Below the pieces are notes generated by a model that made no database searches, was not told where the DNA came from, and saw only the letters and a list, made by a program, of their open reading frames with translations. From Flavobacterium sp. N1736 (lineage in GTDB: Bacteria; Bacteroidota; Bacteroidia; Flavobacteriales; Flavobacteriaceae): DNA of 64,000 nucleotides. This document shows, one piece after another, positions 34,187-43,581 of the stretch; position 1 is the first letter of the stretch; the number at the start of each line of letters is the position of its first letter. The DNA is taken from NCBI RefSeq assembly GCF_025947065.1, contig NZ_CP109994.1, forward strand, positions 4,464,001 to 4,528,000. Direction: 5' to 3'. The translations under genes and the position numbers were made by a program.

Positions 34187-36235
34187 CTACAAAAAATCCC
34201 CATCAGAAACCCCTTCATTTATCTTAATTTCCGACATTTTAATATCTAATTCAAAACCTGCATTTTGAATAATATTAAAAGGGACTTTTACGCCTTTTAC
34301 ATCTTTATAATCGTTAAAATAAGTTGTTTGAGTGGTCGATTGTCCGCTTTGTTCTTTTATTTTCGTTTCGGCTAATTTTAATCCTGATTTTACGTCGTAA
34401 TAATAAACCGTTTTTCCATCTTTTATGGCATAAGCATCATTGCCATTTATTTGCTCAATTCCGCTTACCGTCAAATCAGTTCTTTTGCTTAATTGTAATT
34501 CTTCAAAAGGAGCGGCGTTTGCTTTCATTTCGGCTAAATCTGCGCCTTCAAGATTTTTACGCTGACCTTGTTGTTCAATATAAGCGCCTTTGTCATTTAC
34601 AACCTGTTTCATCAAAGCCATGGTTCCCATAGAAAGTGATACCATCATTTTTCCTTTTGAATCTAATTTTGAAACAAAGGTTAAAGGTGTTGGCGCTTGC
34701 GGAATTGTTGTAGAACCTTTCATAGCAAGTGTTTTTGCTGCCGAAACTGCTTTTTCTCCACCAATTGCCTTAATATAATTGTCAAAAACTGTTTTTGCAG
34801 TAATTCCTGCAGGAGCTTCTTTTTTACTTACCGGTTTTTCGACAGGATTTCCGTATTTGTCAAAATAGAAAATCGGAATTTGAAGTTTTTCTAAACCACT
34901 AAGTACTTCAGAACCTTTTCCTACGATAACAATTCGCATATTATCAATTGGAAAATATTTATTGGCTACACGATAAATATCATCTGGCGTAACATTATTA
35001 ATGGTCTGAATGTATTTTTCGTAGAAATCAGCAGGAAGATTTTCTGTTTCAATGTTTAAGGCATAACGCGCCACAGCCTGAGGTTTTTCAACCTGCATTA
35101 CAAATCTTCCAATATAACCTGCTTTTACGTTTTTCAGTACATCATCAGAAACTTTTTCAGATCTGATTCTTTTAATTTCTTTTACAAATTCTGTTACGGC
35201 ACTATCTGTTACGGCATTTCGTACTGCAGATGTTGCTTTAAATTTGGTTACATATTTTCCGCTTCCAATGTTCGAATTTGCACCATAAGTCCAGGCGTGC
35301 TGTTCACGAAGATTCATATTTAGGTAACTATTAAAATCGCCGCCTAAAATTTGATTTGCAATAACAGCAGGGAAAAAATCAGGATCGCTCATTTTTAAAT
35401 TCACCGTATTTACTAATGAAATTTCAGATTGAACTGCATTTGGAACATCAACAAAATCAATTTGAAGTTTAGAAACATTTTCCGGATTTGGATAACTGTT
35501 TTTTGGAGCAGTTTGTTTTTTCCATCCGCCAAAAAGTTTTTCTACCGCCGCCTTTGTTTCTTTAAATTTGATGTCTCCAATTACAACTAAATAAGCATTT
35601 TCCGGAACAAAATAAGTAGCATAATTTGCCTGTACATCTGCCAGAGTAACATTTTTTAATGTTTCTTCAGAAATAAATTCTCCCGAAGGATGATTTTTTC
35701 CAAAAGCCAAAACATCAACAACACGATTTGCAATTGCCGGAACGCTTTTTTCATCGGCTTTAAGCCCTTCTGATAATTTTGCTTTTTCCTTATCAAACTC
35801 TTCCTGAGTAAAATTAGGCTGTAAAGCACCTTCTGCCAAAAGCTCTAAAACACGTCCTGAATATTTAGAAAGTGAACTCGCATAAGCACCGGATGAAGTG
35901 AAATTGATACTGGCTCCGTAAAAGTCTATTTCTTCATTAAAAGCTTCTTTAGTTGTTTTTTTGGTACCGTTTCCAATTAAACTGCTGGTTAATTCGTCAA
36001 CACCTTTTTTGTTTCCTTCAGTAAAAGGAGCGTTGTCAAGAGTTAAGTTAAAACTTACTCTTGGTAATTTATGATTTTCAACGACCAGAACTTTCATGCC
36101 GTTTGCCAAAACAAAAGTTTGTGGTTTTTTGATATTGACTACTGGCGCATTGCCTGGTTTAGGTTGTGTACGATCTTGTGCTTGCATAATTCCTGTTAGG
36201 AATAAAAGGATTAAAACTGTATGTATTTTTTTCAT
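34187..36235 (-). CDS. M16-family peptidase-like protein, inactive subunit with C-terminal lipoprotein-sorting-like domain
   Basis: A 682-residue exported protein (signal peptide to MQAQ). Two M16 halves span about residues 30-460. Where active members have HxxEH, this reads GVDELTSSLIG, so the zinc site is missing and the protein is probably the non-catalytic partner. Residues about 485-682 (NYIKAIGGEKAVSAAKTL onward) resemble a LolA/lipoprotein-sorting-type beta domain with YYDVKSGLKL. It lies 12 bp downstream of the active M16 gene in the same operon, so the two likely form a heterodimer in the periplasm. Confidence 0.88.
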   Translation of the reverse strand: MKKIHTVLILLFLTGIMQAQDRTQPKPGNAPVVNIKKPQTFVLANGMKVLVVENHKLPRVSFNLTLDNAPFTEGNKKGVDELTSSLIGNGTKKTTKEAFNEEIDFYGASINFTSSGAYASSLSKYSGRVLELLAEGALQPNFTQEEFDKEKAKLSEGLKADEKSVPAIANRVVDVLAFGKNHPSGEFISEETLKNVTLADVQANYATYFVPENAYLVVIGDIKFKETKAAVEKLFGGWKKQTAPKNSYPNPENVSKLQIDFVDVPNAVQSEISLVNTVNLKMSDPDFFPAVIANQILGGDFNSYLNMNLREQHAWTYGANSNIGSGKYVTKFKATSAVRNAVTDSAVTEFVKEIKRIRSEKVSDDVLKNVKAGYIGRFVMQVEKPQAVARYALNIETENLPADFYEKYIQTINNVTPDDIYRVANKYFPIDNMRIVIVGKGSEVLSGLEKLQIPIFYFDKYGNPVEKPVSKKEAPAGITAKTVFDNYIKAIGGEKAVSAAKTLAMKGSTTIPQAPTPLTFVSKLDSKGKMMVSLSMGTMALMKQVVNDKGAYIEQQGQRKNLEGADLAEMKANAAPFEELQLSKRTDLTVSGIEQINGNDAYAIKDGKTVYYYDVKSGLKLAETKIKEQSGQSTTQTTYFNDYKDVKGVKVPFNIIQNAGFELDIKMSEIKINEGVSDGDFL

Positions 36236-36247
36236 GATTCAATATTC

Positions 36248-37570
36248 TTAGTTTTGAACTTTTTTTGAAGGAACATAATCTAAAATTAAACGCTGATTAG
36301 GGTTTAAATACTTTTTAGCAACATCTCTGATTTCTTCTCTTGTGATAGAGTGGTAGAGGTCAATTTCGGTATTTATAAGATTTACGTCTCCATAAAGTAA
36401 ATAATAAGAAGCCAGATTTTCGGCAATTCCTTCAACACTTGCGTTTGCATTGACAAAATTATTGTCGAATTTATTTTGTAACTTTTGATAGTCTTTTTCA
36501 GAAATCAAATCAGTTTGGATTTTTACAATTTCTTCATCCATTTCTTTTAAAATGTCTGCAGTTGTATAAGGCTGCATTGGCAAACCGTACAAAATGTACA
36601 TTCCGTAATCTTCCTGACTAAAACCAACAGCACCAATTTGAAGCGCCATTTTTTTGTCGTCGACTATTTTTTTGTACAGTTTAGAACTTTTTCCATCACT
36701 TAAATAAGAAGAGATTAAATCTAAAACTCTTGCGTCTCTAGTTTTCATTGATGGCGTTCTGTACGAAGCAACTATCATTGGAATTTGAATGTTAGGATCT
36801 TCGTAAGTTGCTTTTATAGTCTGACTGATTGGTTCTTCAACAAAAGTTTGTTTTTTTACTACTTCGCCTTTCGGAATTGGAGCAAAATATTTCTGAATCC
36901 ATTCTTTGGTTTTCGTTTTATCAAAATCACCGGCAACGACTAAAACGGCATTATTTGGTGTATAGAATTTTTTATTAAAAGCCTGAAATTCTTCAAGAGT
37001 TGCGGCATCCAGATCTTTCATCGAACCGATAGTTGTCCAGCGATACGGATGGTTTTTGAACATATTTTCTTTTACAACCGGCAAAATATTTCCATACGGC
37101 TGATTATCGTAACGCATTCTCTTTTCTTCTTTTACGACTTCATTTTGCGTGTCAACACCAATTTTATTGATTATTGGGTGCATTAATCGTTCAGATTCCA
37201 TCCATAAACCTAATTCTAAACTGTTTGATGGAAAAACTTCATAATAATAAGTTCTGTCGTCAGAAGTGTTGGCGTTGTTAACTCCGCCATTTGCAGTAAC
37301 GATTTTCATCCATTCGCCACGTTTTATATTTTGGGTTCCTTCAAATAATAAATGTTCAAAGAAATGCGCAAAACCTGTACGATCCGGGCGTTCGTCCTTT
37401 GATCCTACGTGGTACATTACAGATGTAACAACAACGGGCGCCGAAGGATCGTTATGCAAAATAACATGCATTCCGTTGTCTAAATTGTATTCTTCAAAAG
37501 CTACTTTTTGAGCATGAGCAACTCCGCCGAGCATTAATGCAGCACTTAACATCATTATCGAATTTTTCAT
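36248..37570 (-). CDS. M16-family zinc metallopeptidase (active subunit)
   Basis: A 440-residue periplasmic peptidase: the signal peptide ends VAHAQ. The zinc motif is HFFEH (residues 69-73), inside GFAHFFEHLLFEGT, with the downstream Glu in NEVVKEEKRM. It has two homologous M16 halves like processing peptidase or pitrilysin-type enzymes. The substrate is unknown. It is the first gene of a two-gene unit with the inactive M16 protein 12 bp downstream, a standard active/inactive pairing. Confidence 0.92.
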   Translation of the reverse strand: MKNSIMMLSAALMLGGVAHAQKVAFEEYNLDNGMHVILHNDPSAPVVVTSVMYHVGSKDERPDRTGFAHFFEHLLFEGTQNIKRGEWMKIVTANGGVNNANTSDDRTYYYEVFPSNSLELGLWMESERLMHPIINKIGVDTQNEVVKEEKRMRYDNQPYGNILPVVKENMFKNHPYRWTTIGSMKDLDAATLEEFQAFNKKFYTPNNAVLVVAGDFDKTKTKEWIQKYFAPIPKGEVVKKQTFVEEPISQTIKATYEDPNIQIPMIVASYRTPSMKTRDARVLDLISSYLSDGKSSKLYKKIVDDKKMALQIGAVGFSQEDYGMYILYGLPMQPYTTADILKEMDEEIVKIQTDLISEKDYQKLQNKFDNNFVNANASVEGIAENLASYYLLYGDVNLINTEIDLYHSITREEIRDVAKKYLNPNQRLILDYVPSKKVQN

Positions 37571-37784
37571 AAAGATTAATAATTTATATTACCTAATAAG
37601 AGAGTAGGTAGTCAAGACTTGGTTATCGTTACACCAAAAATAAGTTTTTTTAATTATCATTTCAGGATTAGGGTTTGTTTTGATAATACTTTAACAATAT
37701 TTTACCTCTAAATACTTTAATTACGGTATAAAACACCTTGAAAAAGAGACTTTAAGGTGAATAAAATATTTTTGAAATAAGAGA

Positions 37785-37814
37785 TTGCACAGTAAATTAT
37801 TAATTGTATATTTG
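37785..37814 (+). promoter_or_regulatory. rplU-rpmA promoter (TTG-N19-TATATTTG)
   Basis: TTG at 37785-37787 and TATATTTG at 37807-37814 are separated by exactly 19 bases, the Bacteroidota housekeeping promoter pattern. Transcription would start near 37819, leaving a leader of about 25 bases before rplU. Confidence 0.75.
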
Positions 37815-37844
37815 CAACCTTAAAAATCAATAAATCAATTTGGT

Positions 37845-38288
37845 ATGTATGCAATCGTAGAGATAGCAGGGCAACAATTTAAAGTAAGCAAAGACTTAAA
37901 GGTTTATGTTCACCGTTTGGCTAATGAAGAAGGTTCAAAAGTTTCTTTTGACAAAGTTCTTTTATTAGACGATAACGGAAACGTAACTTTAGGCGCCCCA
38001 GCTATAGAAGGTGCTTCAGTAGAAGCTAAAGTGTTACAACACTTAAAAGGAGATAAAGTTATCGTTTTCAAAAAGAAAAGAAGAAAAGGATACAAAAAGA
38101 GAAATGGTCACAGACAATATCTTACTCAAATTGTAATTGAAGGTATTACTGCAGCAGGTGGAACTAAAAAAGCAGCAGCTAAAAAAGCAGTTGTAGCAGA
38201 AGAAGCTCCGGCTACTGAAGTTGAAGCAGCTCCAAAAGCAAAAAAAGCAGCAGCTCCAAAAGCAAAAAAAGAAGCTACTAAAGAATAA
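37845..38288 (+). CDS. rplU: 50S ribosomal protein L21 with extended C-terminus
   Basis: The first ~103 residues are standard L21 (MYAIVEIAGQQFKVSKDLKVY; KKRRKGYKKRNGHRQ, the rRNA-binding region). A further ~40 residues of Lys, Ala, Glu and Pro follow (GTKKAAAKKAVVAEE, then PKAKK repeats), giving 147 in all. The extension looks disordered and may contact RNA. rpmA follows 24 bp downstream, the conserved L21-L27 order. Confidence 0.97.
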   Translation: MYAIVEIAGQQFKVSKDLKVYVHRLANEEGSKVSFDKVLLLDDNGNVTLGAPAIEGASVEAKVLQHLKGDKVIVFKKKRRKGYKKRNGHRQYLTQIVIEGITAAGGTKKAAAKKAVVAEEAPATEVEAAPKAKKAAAPKAKKEATKE

Positions 38289-38312
38289 TAACAATATTTA
38301 AACTCATACGTC

Positions 38313-38573
38313 ATGGCTCACAAGAAAGGTGTCGGTAGTTCGAAGAATGGTAGAGAATCAGAATCAAAACGTTTAGGCGTTAAGATTTTTGGTGGTCAAG
38401 CTGCTATTGCTGGAAACATCATCGTTAGACAAAGAGGTTCAAAACATAATCCAGGTGAAAACGTTTACATCAGTAAAGATCACACACTACACGCAAGAGT
38501 AGCTGGAGTTGTTAAGTTCCAAAAGAAAAAAGATAACAAATCTTATGTATCTATTCTTCCATTCGAAGCATAA
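38313..38573 (+). CDS. rpmA: 50S ribosomal protein L27
   Basis: An 86-residue protein starting [20 protein letters not shown], whose N-terminus reaches the peptidyl transferase centre. [16 protein letters not shown] and HPGENV-like [15 protein letters not shown] are diagnostic. There is no cleavable N-terminal extension of the Firmicutes type. It is co-transcribed with rplU and closed by a terminator. Confidence 0.98.
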   Translation: MAHKKGVGSSKNGRESESKRLGVKIFGGQAAIAGNIIVRQRGSKHNPGENVYISKDHTLHARVAGVVKFQKKKDNKSYVSILPFEA

Positions 38574-38592
38574 TCATTAGACTACTTATTAC

Positions 38593-38624
38593 AAAACCCG
38601 TTCTGAAAAGAACGGGTTTTTTGT
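38593..38624 (+). terminator. Intrinsic terminator after rpmA
   Basis: AAAACCCGTTCT and AGAACGGGTTTT pair around GAAA, followed by a T-run. Confidence 0.92.
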
Positions 38625-38645
38625 TTTTTATAGTTTTAGCATTTT

Positions 38646-38736
38646 GTCTTTGCGAGGAACGAAGCAATCACACTAATGATTATTATATATAAAGTTTGAT
38701 TTTTGTAAATGTGATTGCTTCGTTCCCCGCAATGAC
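38646..38736. repeat. REPIN-like inverted pair of the dispersed repeat
   Basis: Left arm 38646-38673 and right arm 38711-38736 are inverted copies (TTGCGAGGAACGAAGCAATC against GATTGCTTCGTTCCCCGCAA, one change). The overall size is close to that of the pair at 1396-1480. It lies between rpmA and an 16-T-16 palindrome, so two repeat families are stacked here. Confidence 0.75.
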
Positions 38737-38753
38737 TAAACTGTGCAAAAAAA

Positions 38754-38786
38754 ACCTTTATCAAAGTTTTAAACTTTGATAAAGGT
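38754..38786. repeat. Perfect 16-T-16 palindrome
   Basis: ACCTTTATCAAAGTTT and its complement flank a single T. It shares the TCAAAGTTTTAAACTTTGA core with 34081-34117. It lies about 40 bp beyond the stop of the AsmA-like gene on the minus strand and may be its terminator. Confidence 0.75.
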
Positions 38787-38827
38787 CACTATAGGTTTTT
38801 AAATAACCAGTAAGATAAAAATGGAAT

Positions 38828-41587
38828 TTAATTTTCTGTATCCTTAGTTTCTTCCAGATCTTCTGTTTTGCGGCCCACTTTTACTTTCGGACTATTCTGT
38901 GTTCCGGTAACGGTTAACGGAATTCCAAAAATACCTAGCGGAGGTAAACCTAAACGCATTTTTAAATTCAGTTTTCCGTCTAAGCTTGTAGTTCCTTCAA
39001 TTCTTGGTCTAAAACCTGCAAATTTAAATTTGAAGCGTTCAACCGTTATGATATTATTTTTGATTTTACTTTTAATTTCCACTTTCGAAAGATCCGGATT
39101 TTTCATTGCGTCAGAGCTTGTTTCCTTGCTTACGGCATTGAACATTTTTAATCCTCGCACTTTTACATCTTTTACGGCAAGCGTTCCGCCGCCAACAAGC
39201 GATGGGTAAACAGGATCCATATTTCCGTTTAATCTTCCTTTTAACTGATAATCGAGCGATACAATTCCTTGAGCTTTTTCGGCAGCGCTGGCCATTTTTC
39301 TAAAAACTTCGATTTCATTATAAGCCCTTTTAATATCAAAATCAGAAGCTTTTATACTATAGTCAAAATTTGCTTTTTGAGGCGTTACAGCCTGATAATT
39401 GGCATTCATGGCAACATTACACCCAATTAAATTAAAACCTGTATTCTGCATGCTCAATTTGCCTTTGGTCATTTTTAAATTTCCGGAGGCATTTTGAAGA
39501 ATCAATTTATCAAAATATACTTTTTGTGCATTTGCCATTAATTGCAAATTCAAATTCGTCGGAATAATTATAACTCCCGTTTGTTTTGCTTCGTTTTGCA
39601 AAGCAGGAGTTTCAGTCTTAGTTTCTGTTACAGATGTATTTGCGGGCGTACTCGACATAAATTCGTCAACATTAATATATCGTGCCGAAACCGTAAAAGA
39701 GCCTTTTAAAACACCTGTTTTTGTAGTTACATAATTAAAAACGTTTTGTAAATAGCCATTCATTTTAAAATCTGATTGACCGTAAGCGGCCAAAAAGTTA
39801 TTGAAAGACATTTTATCCTGATTGATTTTGAAAATCCCTTCCTTAATAATGAATTTTTTAGGCAAATATTCAGATGCAATTCCGATATTTCTTAGTTCAA
39901 GCGTTCCTTTATTATGAAGTTTGCTGTAATTTCCTTTTTCGGCATCGCTTTGTTTGCCTTTTAAAACCAAATCAGCTTTTACAAAACCATCTAAATCAAG
40001 TCCTTTTTGAGAAAAAACTTTATATATTTTACTAACATCCAATTCTCCTTTTGCTTTAACGTCATACGTTAAATCGTCAAAATTGCTTAAATCTGCGGCT
40101 ACAAAAACCGGTTTTCCTTCAAAGGTAAATTGTGCCGGTTTTAAAGTGACCTTCAAATCCTGAAAAGTTCCTTTTTGATTCTCAATTTTAGACTTTATTA
40201 GAATATTGGTAATTGCATTTGGGTAATATTTTGTTTTTAAATATCCGTTCTCCAAATCAATATTTCCATTTGTAACAGGGAAAAGTTTCTTCTTTTGATC
40301 AAATTTTCCTTTTGCTTTTACATCACCAAGTAAAATTCCTTTCAGTTCCAAATTTGGAATTCCCAGCGCTTTATTTAGTTTCCCCAGATCCATTTTAGCA
40401 TTAAAAGCAGCATCAATATCCGGCGTGGTTAAACCTTGCATGTAAAACTTCGATTTTACATAATCGTTATTAATATTTAAGGATATATTTTTAGCATCGA
40501 CAATTAAAAGTTCAGGATTTAAGGACGGAACTTTTGTTTTTAGTTCTACATTCAGATTCGAAACCGGAAAAGCACTTTTGTTATAATTTATAAAACCATT
40601 GTCTAATTTTACGTCTAAATTAAGATCCGGAGCTTTTTTTTGCGAAGCAATATAATCTCCTTTTACGGTTAAAAGTAAATTGGTATTTCCTTTTAATTCT
40701 GTTTTAGAAAGCCAGGTAATGTATTTTGGGGGAAAAGCGGTGAAAACATCATTCAGATTACTGTTTTCAGATTTTACAGCCAAATCCATATTGTAACCGT
40801 CTTTCAGGAAATTAAAGTTTCCTTTAAAATCGACTACAAGCTGATTTATTTTTAAGTTGTTTTGCTGGAAAAAGAACGATAATGAGTTGATGTTTACTTT
40901 CGTAATCAAATCGGCATCAATTTTTTTGTTCATTAAATAAGGTTCTCCTTCATAAACAATATTTAGTTTTTCGACTTTTGCTTTAGAATATAAATCGAAG
41001 ACGGATTTGTTTAGATCTCCTTTTCCTAAATAATTAAAACCCAAAGCGTCAAAATGAACTTTTGTAGATTGATCATCGTAAATTATCTTACTGTTGATGA
41101 TTTCAATTCTCTCTAGTTTTAACGCGGTGTCAGAGCTGTCTTTTGTGTTTTTAACGTGCGCTTTAGATTTGTAAATGTTATAATTAGCTTCTCCTTTCGA
41201 GTTTACTTTTACGTTGATAAAAGAATCCGACAGATAAATCTGGTCAATTTTTACAGATCTTCCAAAAACCAGACTTGCGACATTTATTCCAAAAGAAACC
41301 TCTTTTGCAGTAATGAATTTTTCATTTTTATACGGAGCAGAACCGTTTAAATTTAAATCATTTAAGGTTAACGTTAAAGAAGGAAAATGGCGAAAAAACG
41401 ATACAGAAACATCAGAATAATTTAATTCTGCGCTTAGCCTTTCGTTCGCCGTTTTTTTGATTTGATCTTTAATCTGATCTTCAAAAACGATAGGCGTTAA
41501 AAACAATAATCCCAGAATAACTGCAAAAGTTATTGCCAGGTATTTTCCTGTTTTTAATAAGGCCGATTTAAATTTATTCGTTGACAT
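38828..41587 (-). CDS. AsmA-family protein
   Basis: A 919-residue envelope protein with one N-terminal membrane helix (YLAITFAVILGLLFLTPIVF) and a long repetitive beta-rich body. The C-terminal AsmA_2 region (NGNMDPVYPSLVGGGTLAVKDVKVRGLKMF) and the closing LKMRLGLPPLGIFGIPLTVTGTQNSPKVKVG are typical. AsmA-like proteins are thought to form bridge-like lipid conduits between membranes; that role is inferred here. It lies 54 bp downstream of miaE on the same strand and could be co-transcribed. Confidence 0.9.
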   Translation of the reverse strand: MSTNKFKSALLKTGKYLAITFAVILGLLFLTPIVFEDQIKDQIKKTANERLSAELNYSDVSVSFFRHFPSLTLTLNDLNLNGSAPYKNEKFITAKEVSFGINVASLVFGRSVKIDQIYLSDSFINVKVNSKGEANYNIYKSKAHVKNTKDSSDTALKLERIEIINSKIIYDDQSTKVHFDALGFNYLGKGDLNKSVFDLYSKAKVEKLNIVYEGEPYLMNKKIDADLITKVNINSLSFFFQQNNLKINQLVVDFKGNFNFLKDGYNMDLAVKSENSNLNDVFTAFPPKYITWLSKTELKGNTNLLLTVKGDYIASQKKAPDLNLDVKLDNGFINYNKSAFPVSNLNVELKTKVPSLNPELLIVDAKNISLNINNDYVKSKFYMQGLTTPDIDAAFNAKMDLGKLNKALGIPNLELKGILLGDVKAKGKFDQKKKLFPVTNGNIDLENGYLKTKYYPNAITNILIKSKIENQKGTFQDLKVTLKPAQFTFEGKPVFVAADLSNFDDLTYDVKAKGELDVSKIYKVFSQKGLDLDGFVKADLVLKGKQSDAEKGNYSKLHNKGTLELRNIGIASEYLPKKFIIKEGIFKINQDKMSFNNFLAAYGQSDFKMNGYLQNVFNYVTTKTGVLKGSFTVSARYINVDEFMSSTPANTSVTETKTETPALQNEAKQTGVIIIPTNLNLQLMANAQKVYFDKLILQNASGNLKMTKGKLSMQNTGFNLIGCNVAMNANYQAVTPQKANFDYSIKASDFDIKRAYNEIEVFRKMASAAEKAQGIVSLDYQLKGRLNGNMDPVYPSLVGGGTLAVKDVKVRGLKMFNAVSKETSSDAMKNPDLSKVEIKSKIKNNIITVERFKFKFAGFRPRIEGTTSLDGKLNLKMRLGLPPLGIFGIPLTVTGTQNSPKVKVGRKTEDLEETKDTEN

Positions 41588-41641
41588 TTAAAATTGTGGT
41601 ATTATTTATATTTTTGAAATAGAGTTGATTAGAAGATTTTC

Positions 41642-42223
41642 TTATCCGTGAACGGTTTCTTTTTTTCCGTAATTAGTAATGATCGAAGCTTCATATTCAA
41701 TCCATTCTTTCCAGCGTTTATCGATATCTATATTATCTGTATATTTTCTGGCAAAACCTAAGAAAGTAGTATAATGTCCAGCTTCTGAAATCATCAAATC
41801 ACGGTAAAATTTAGCTAATTCTTCGTCTTTTATATTTTCTGAAAGTACTTTAAAACGCTCACAGCTTCGGGCTTCGATCATGGCCGAAAACAATAAACGA
41901 TCGCAAAGTGCATCTTTACGGCTTCCGTCTTTTTTCATAAATTTAAAAAGCTCATTTACATAATGGTCTTTTCTTTCGCGCCCCAATGTTAAACCTCTTT
42001 TCTTGATAATATCGTGAACCATTTGCAAATGCTCTAATTCTTCTCTGGCAATGACAAGCATTTCAGTTACTAATTCTTCTAATTCAGAATTGTAAGTAAC
42101 TAAGCTAATGGCATTTGAAGCAGCTTTTTGTTCGCACCAGGCATGATCCGTTAAAATTTCTTCGATATTCGACTCGACTATATTTACCCAGCGAGGGTCT
42201 GTAGCTAATTTTAATCCTAACAT
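41642..42223 (-). CDS. miaE: tRNA-(ms2io6A)-hydroxylase
   Basis: A 193-residue non-haem di-iron enzyme that hydroxylates the isopentenyl group of ms2i6A37 in tRNA. The ferritin-like iron ligands are spread as EEILTDHAWCEQKAA, REELEHLQMVH, EARSCERF and SEAGHYTTFLGFA. The ATG at 42223 (MLGLKLATDPRW) is preferred over one at 42250, since the added residues are hydrophobic and unlike the family. TAATTTTG on the minus strand at 42248-42255 is a -7-like element overlapping that longer start, further support for the shorter form. Confidence 0.92.
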   Translation of the reverse strand: MLGLKLATDPRWVNIVESNIEEILTDHAWCEQKAASNAISLVTYNSELEELVTEMLVIAREELEHLQMVHDIIKKRGLTLGRERKDHYVNELFKFMKKDGSRKDALCDRLLFSAMIEARSCERFKVLSENIKDEELAKFYRDLMISEAGHYTTFLGFARKYTDNIDIDKRWKEWIEYEASIITNYGKKETVHG

Positions 42224-42247
42224 AATTTTATAGAAAAAAGTTAACTG

Positions 42248-42255
42248 CAAAATTA
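42248..42255 (-). promoter_or_regulatory. -7 element (TAATTTTG) of miaE
   Basis: It matches TAnnTTTG on the minus strand, 24 bases before the chosen ATG. No clear -33 element was found. Confidence 0.45.
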
Positions 42256-42336
42256 GTGTTTTTTATCACCGAAAGTCAGTAAATTAGGTGCAAATCCGCG
42301 CAAAATAGTATTATTTTGTAACTTGAAACAAATAAA

Positions 42337-43581
42337 ATGAATCAAACAAAAAAACTTTTAATAATTGGTTTTGTCTGGCCTGAACCAAATTCGTCTGCGG
42401 CGGGTGGCAGAATGATGCAATTGATTTCTATTTTTAAGGAAAATGGATTTGAAATTACATTTGCAAGCCCGGCATTAGACAGCGATTTTATGGTTGATTT
42501 AGCTGCATTTGGAGTAGAAAAGGTATCAATCGAATTGAATAATTCGAGTTTTGATGATTTTATAACAGCACTAAATCCGGATGTTGTTTTGTTTGATCGC
42601 TTTATGATCGAAGAACAATTTGGCTGGCGTGTTTCTGAAAATTGCCCAAAAGCTATTCGATTATTAGATACCGAAGATTTACATTGTTTGCGAACTGCTA
42701 GACAAAAAGCTTTTAAAGAAAACAGAACTTTTGAACTTCATGATTTATTATCAGAAGAAGTTGCAAAACGTGAAATTGCCAGTATTTTAAGATGTGATTT
42801 GTCATTTATTATTTCTGAATTTGAAATGAAACTTTTAAAAGATGTTTTTAAAATTGATTCGTCACTGCTGCATTATTTGCCTTTTTTAGTTGATAAAATG
42901 GCAGAAAATGATCTTTCGAAATTACCTTCTTTTGAAGATCGCAAGAACTTTGTTTTTATTGGAAATTTTCTTCACGAACCTAATTGGAATACGGTTCAAT
43001 ATCTAAAAGAAACAATTTGGACTTTAATTAAAAAGCAATTTCCTGAAGCTGTTTTAGAAGTTTACGGCGCTTATCCATCTCAAAAAGTACTGCAATTGCA
43101 TCAGCCTAAAAATGGTTTTTTTATTATGGGAAGAGCTGTTGATGCTAATGAAGTGGTCAAAAATGCCCGTGTCGTTTTAGCGCCAATTCGTTTTGGTGCC
43201 GGATTAAAAGGAAAATTATTAGAAGCGATGCAATGCGGAACGCCAAGTGTAACTACAACGATTGGTTCTGAAGCGATGCATGATAATTTACCGTGGAATG
43301 GTTTTATTGCTAATGAAGCTGAGTTGTTTGCAAAACAAGCGACAGCTTTATATCAAGATGAAAACCTGTGGAAACAAGCGCAAAAAAACGGAATTGCAAT
43401 TGTGAATTCCTGTTTTCAAAAAGAACAGTTTTCTTCTCAATTAATAAACATAATTAATGGATTGCTAAGTGATTCTGAAAGCCATCGTCTGCATAATTTT
43501 ATGGGAAGTTTATTGCAGCATCATACTTTAAAAAGCACAAAATATATGGCAAAATGGATTGAGGCTAAGAATAAAAATTAG
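42337..43581 (+). CDS. Glycosyltransferase, GT4-like (GT-B fold)
   Basis: A 414-residue cytoplasmic enzyme. The N-terminal half has a Rossmann start with a glycine-rich loop (PEPNSSAAGGRMMQL). The C-terminal half is a Glycos_transf_1-type domain: FVFIGNFLHEPNWNTVQYL, and APIRFGAGLKGKLLEAMQCGTPSVTT, which is the nucleotide-sugar site. The sugar and acceptor are unknown. It is not in a polysaccharide cluster; miaE diverges upstream and an AraC regulator converges. Its stop codon overlaps that of the AraC gene by 4 bp. Confidence 0.88.
   Translation: MNQTKKLLIIGFVWPEPNSSAAGGRMMQLISIFKENGFEITFASPALDSDFMVDLAAFGVEKVSIELNNSSFDDFITALNPDVVLFDRFMIEEQFGWRVSENCPKAIRLLDTEDLHCLRTARQKAFKENRTFELHDLLSEEVAKREIASILRCDLSFIISEFEMKLLKDVFKIDSSLLHYLPFLVDKMAENDLSKLPSFEDRKNFVFIGNFLHEPNWNTVQYLKETIWTLIKKQFPEAVLEVYGAYPSQKVLQLHQPKNGFFIMGRAVDANEVVKNARVVLAPIRFGAGLKGKLLEAMQCGTPSVTTTIGSEAMHDNLPWNGFIANEAELFAKQATALYQDENLWKQAQKNGIAIVNSCFQKEQFSSQLINIINGLLSDSESHRLHNFMGSLLQHHTLKSTKYMAKWIEAKNKN

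Noticed and set aside
38043..38314. Phe/Cys/Ser-rich frames antisense to rplU
   Set aside because: They mirror the Lys/Ala-rich tail of L21. The composition is an artefact of the AAA/GCA codons on the coding strand.
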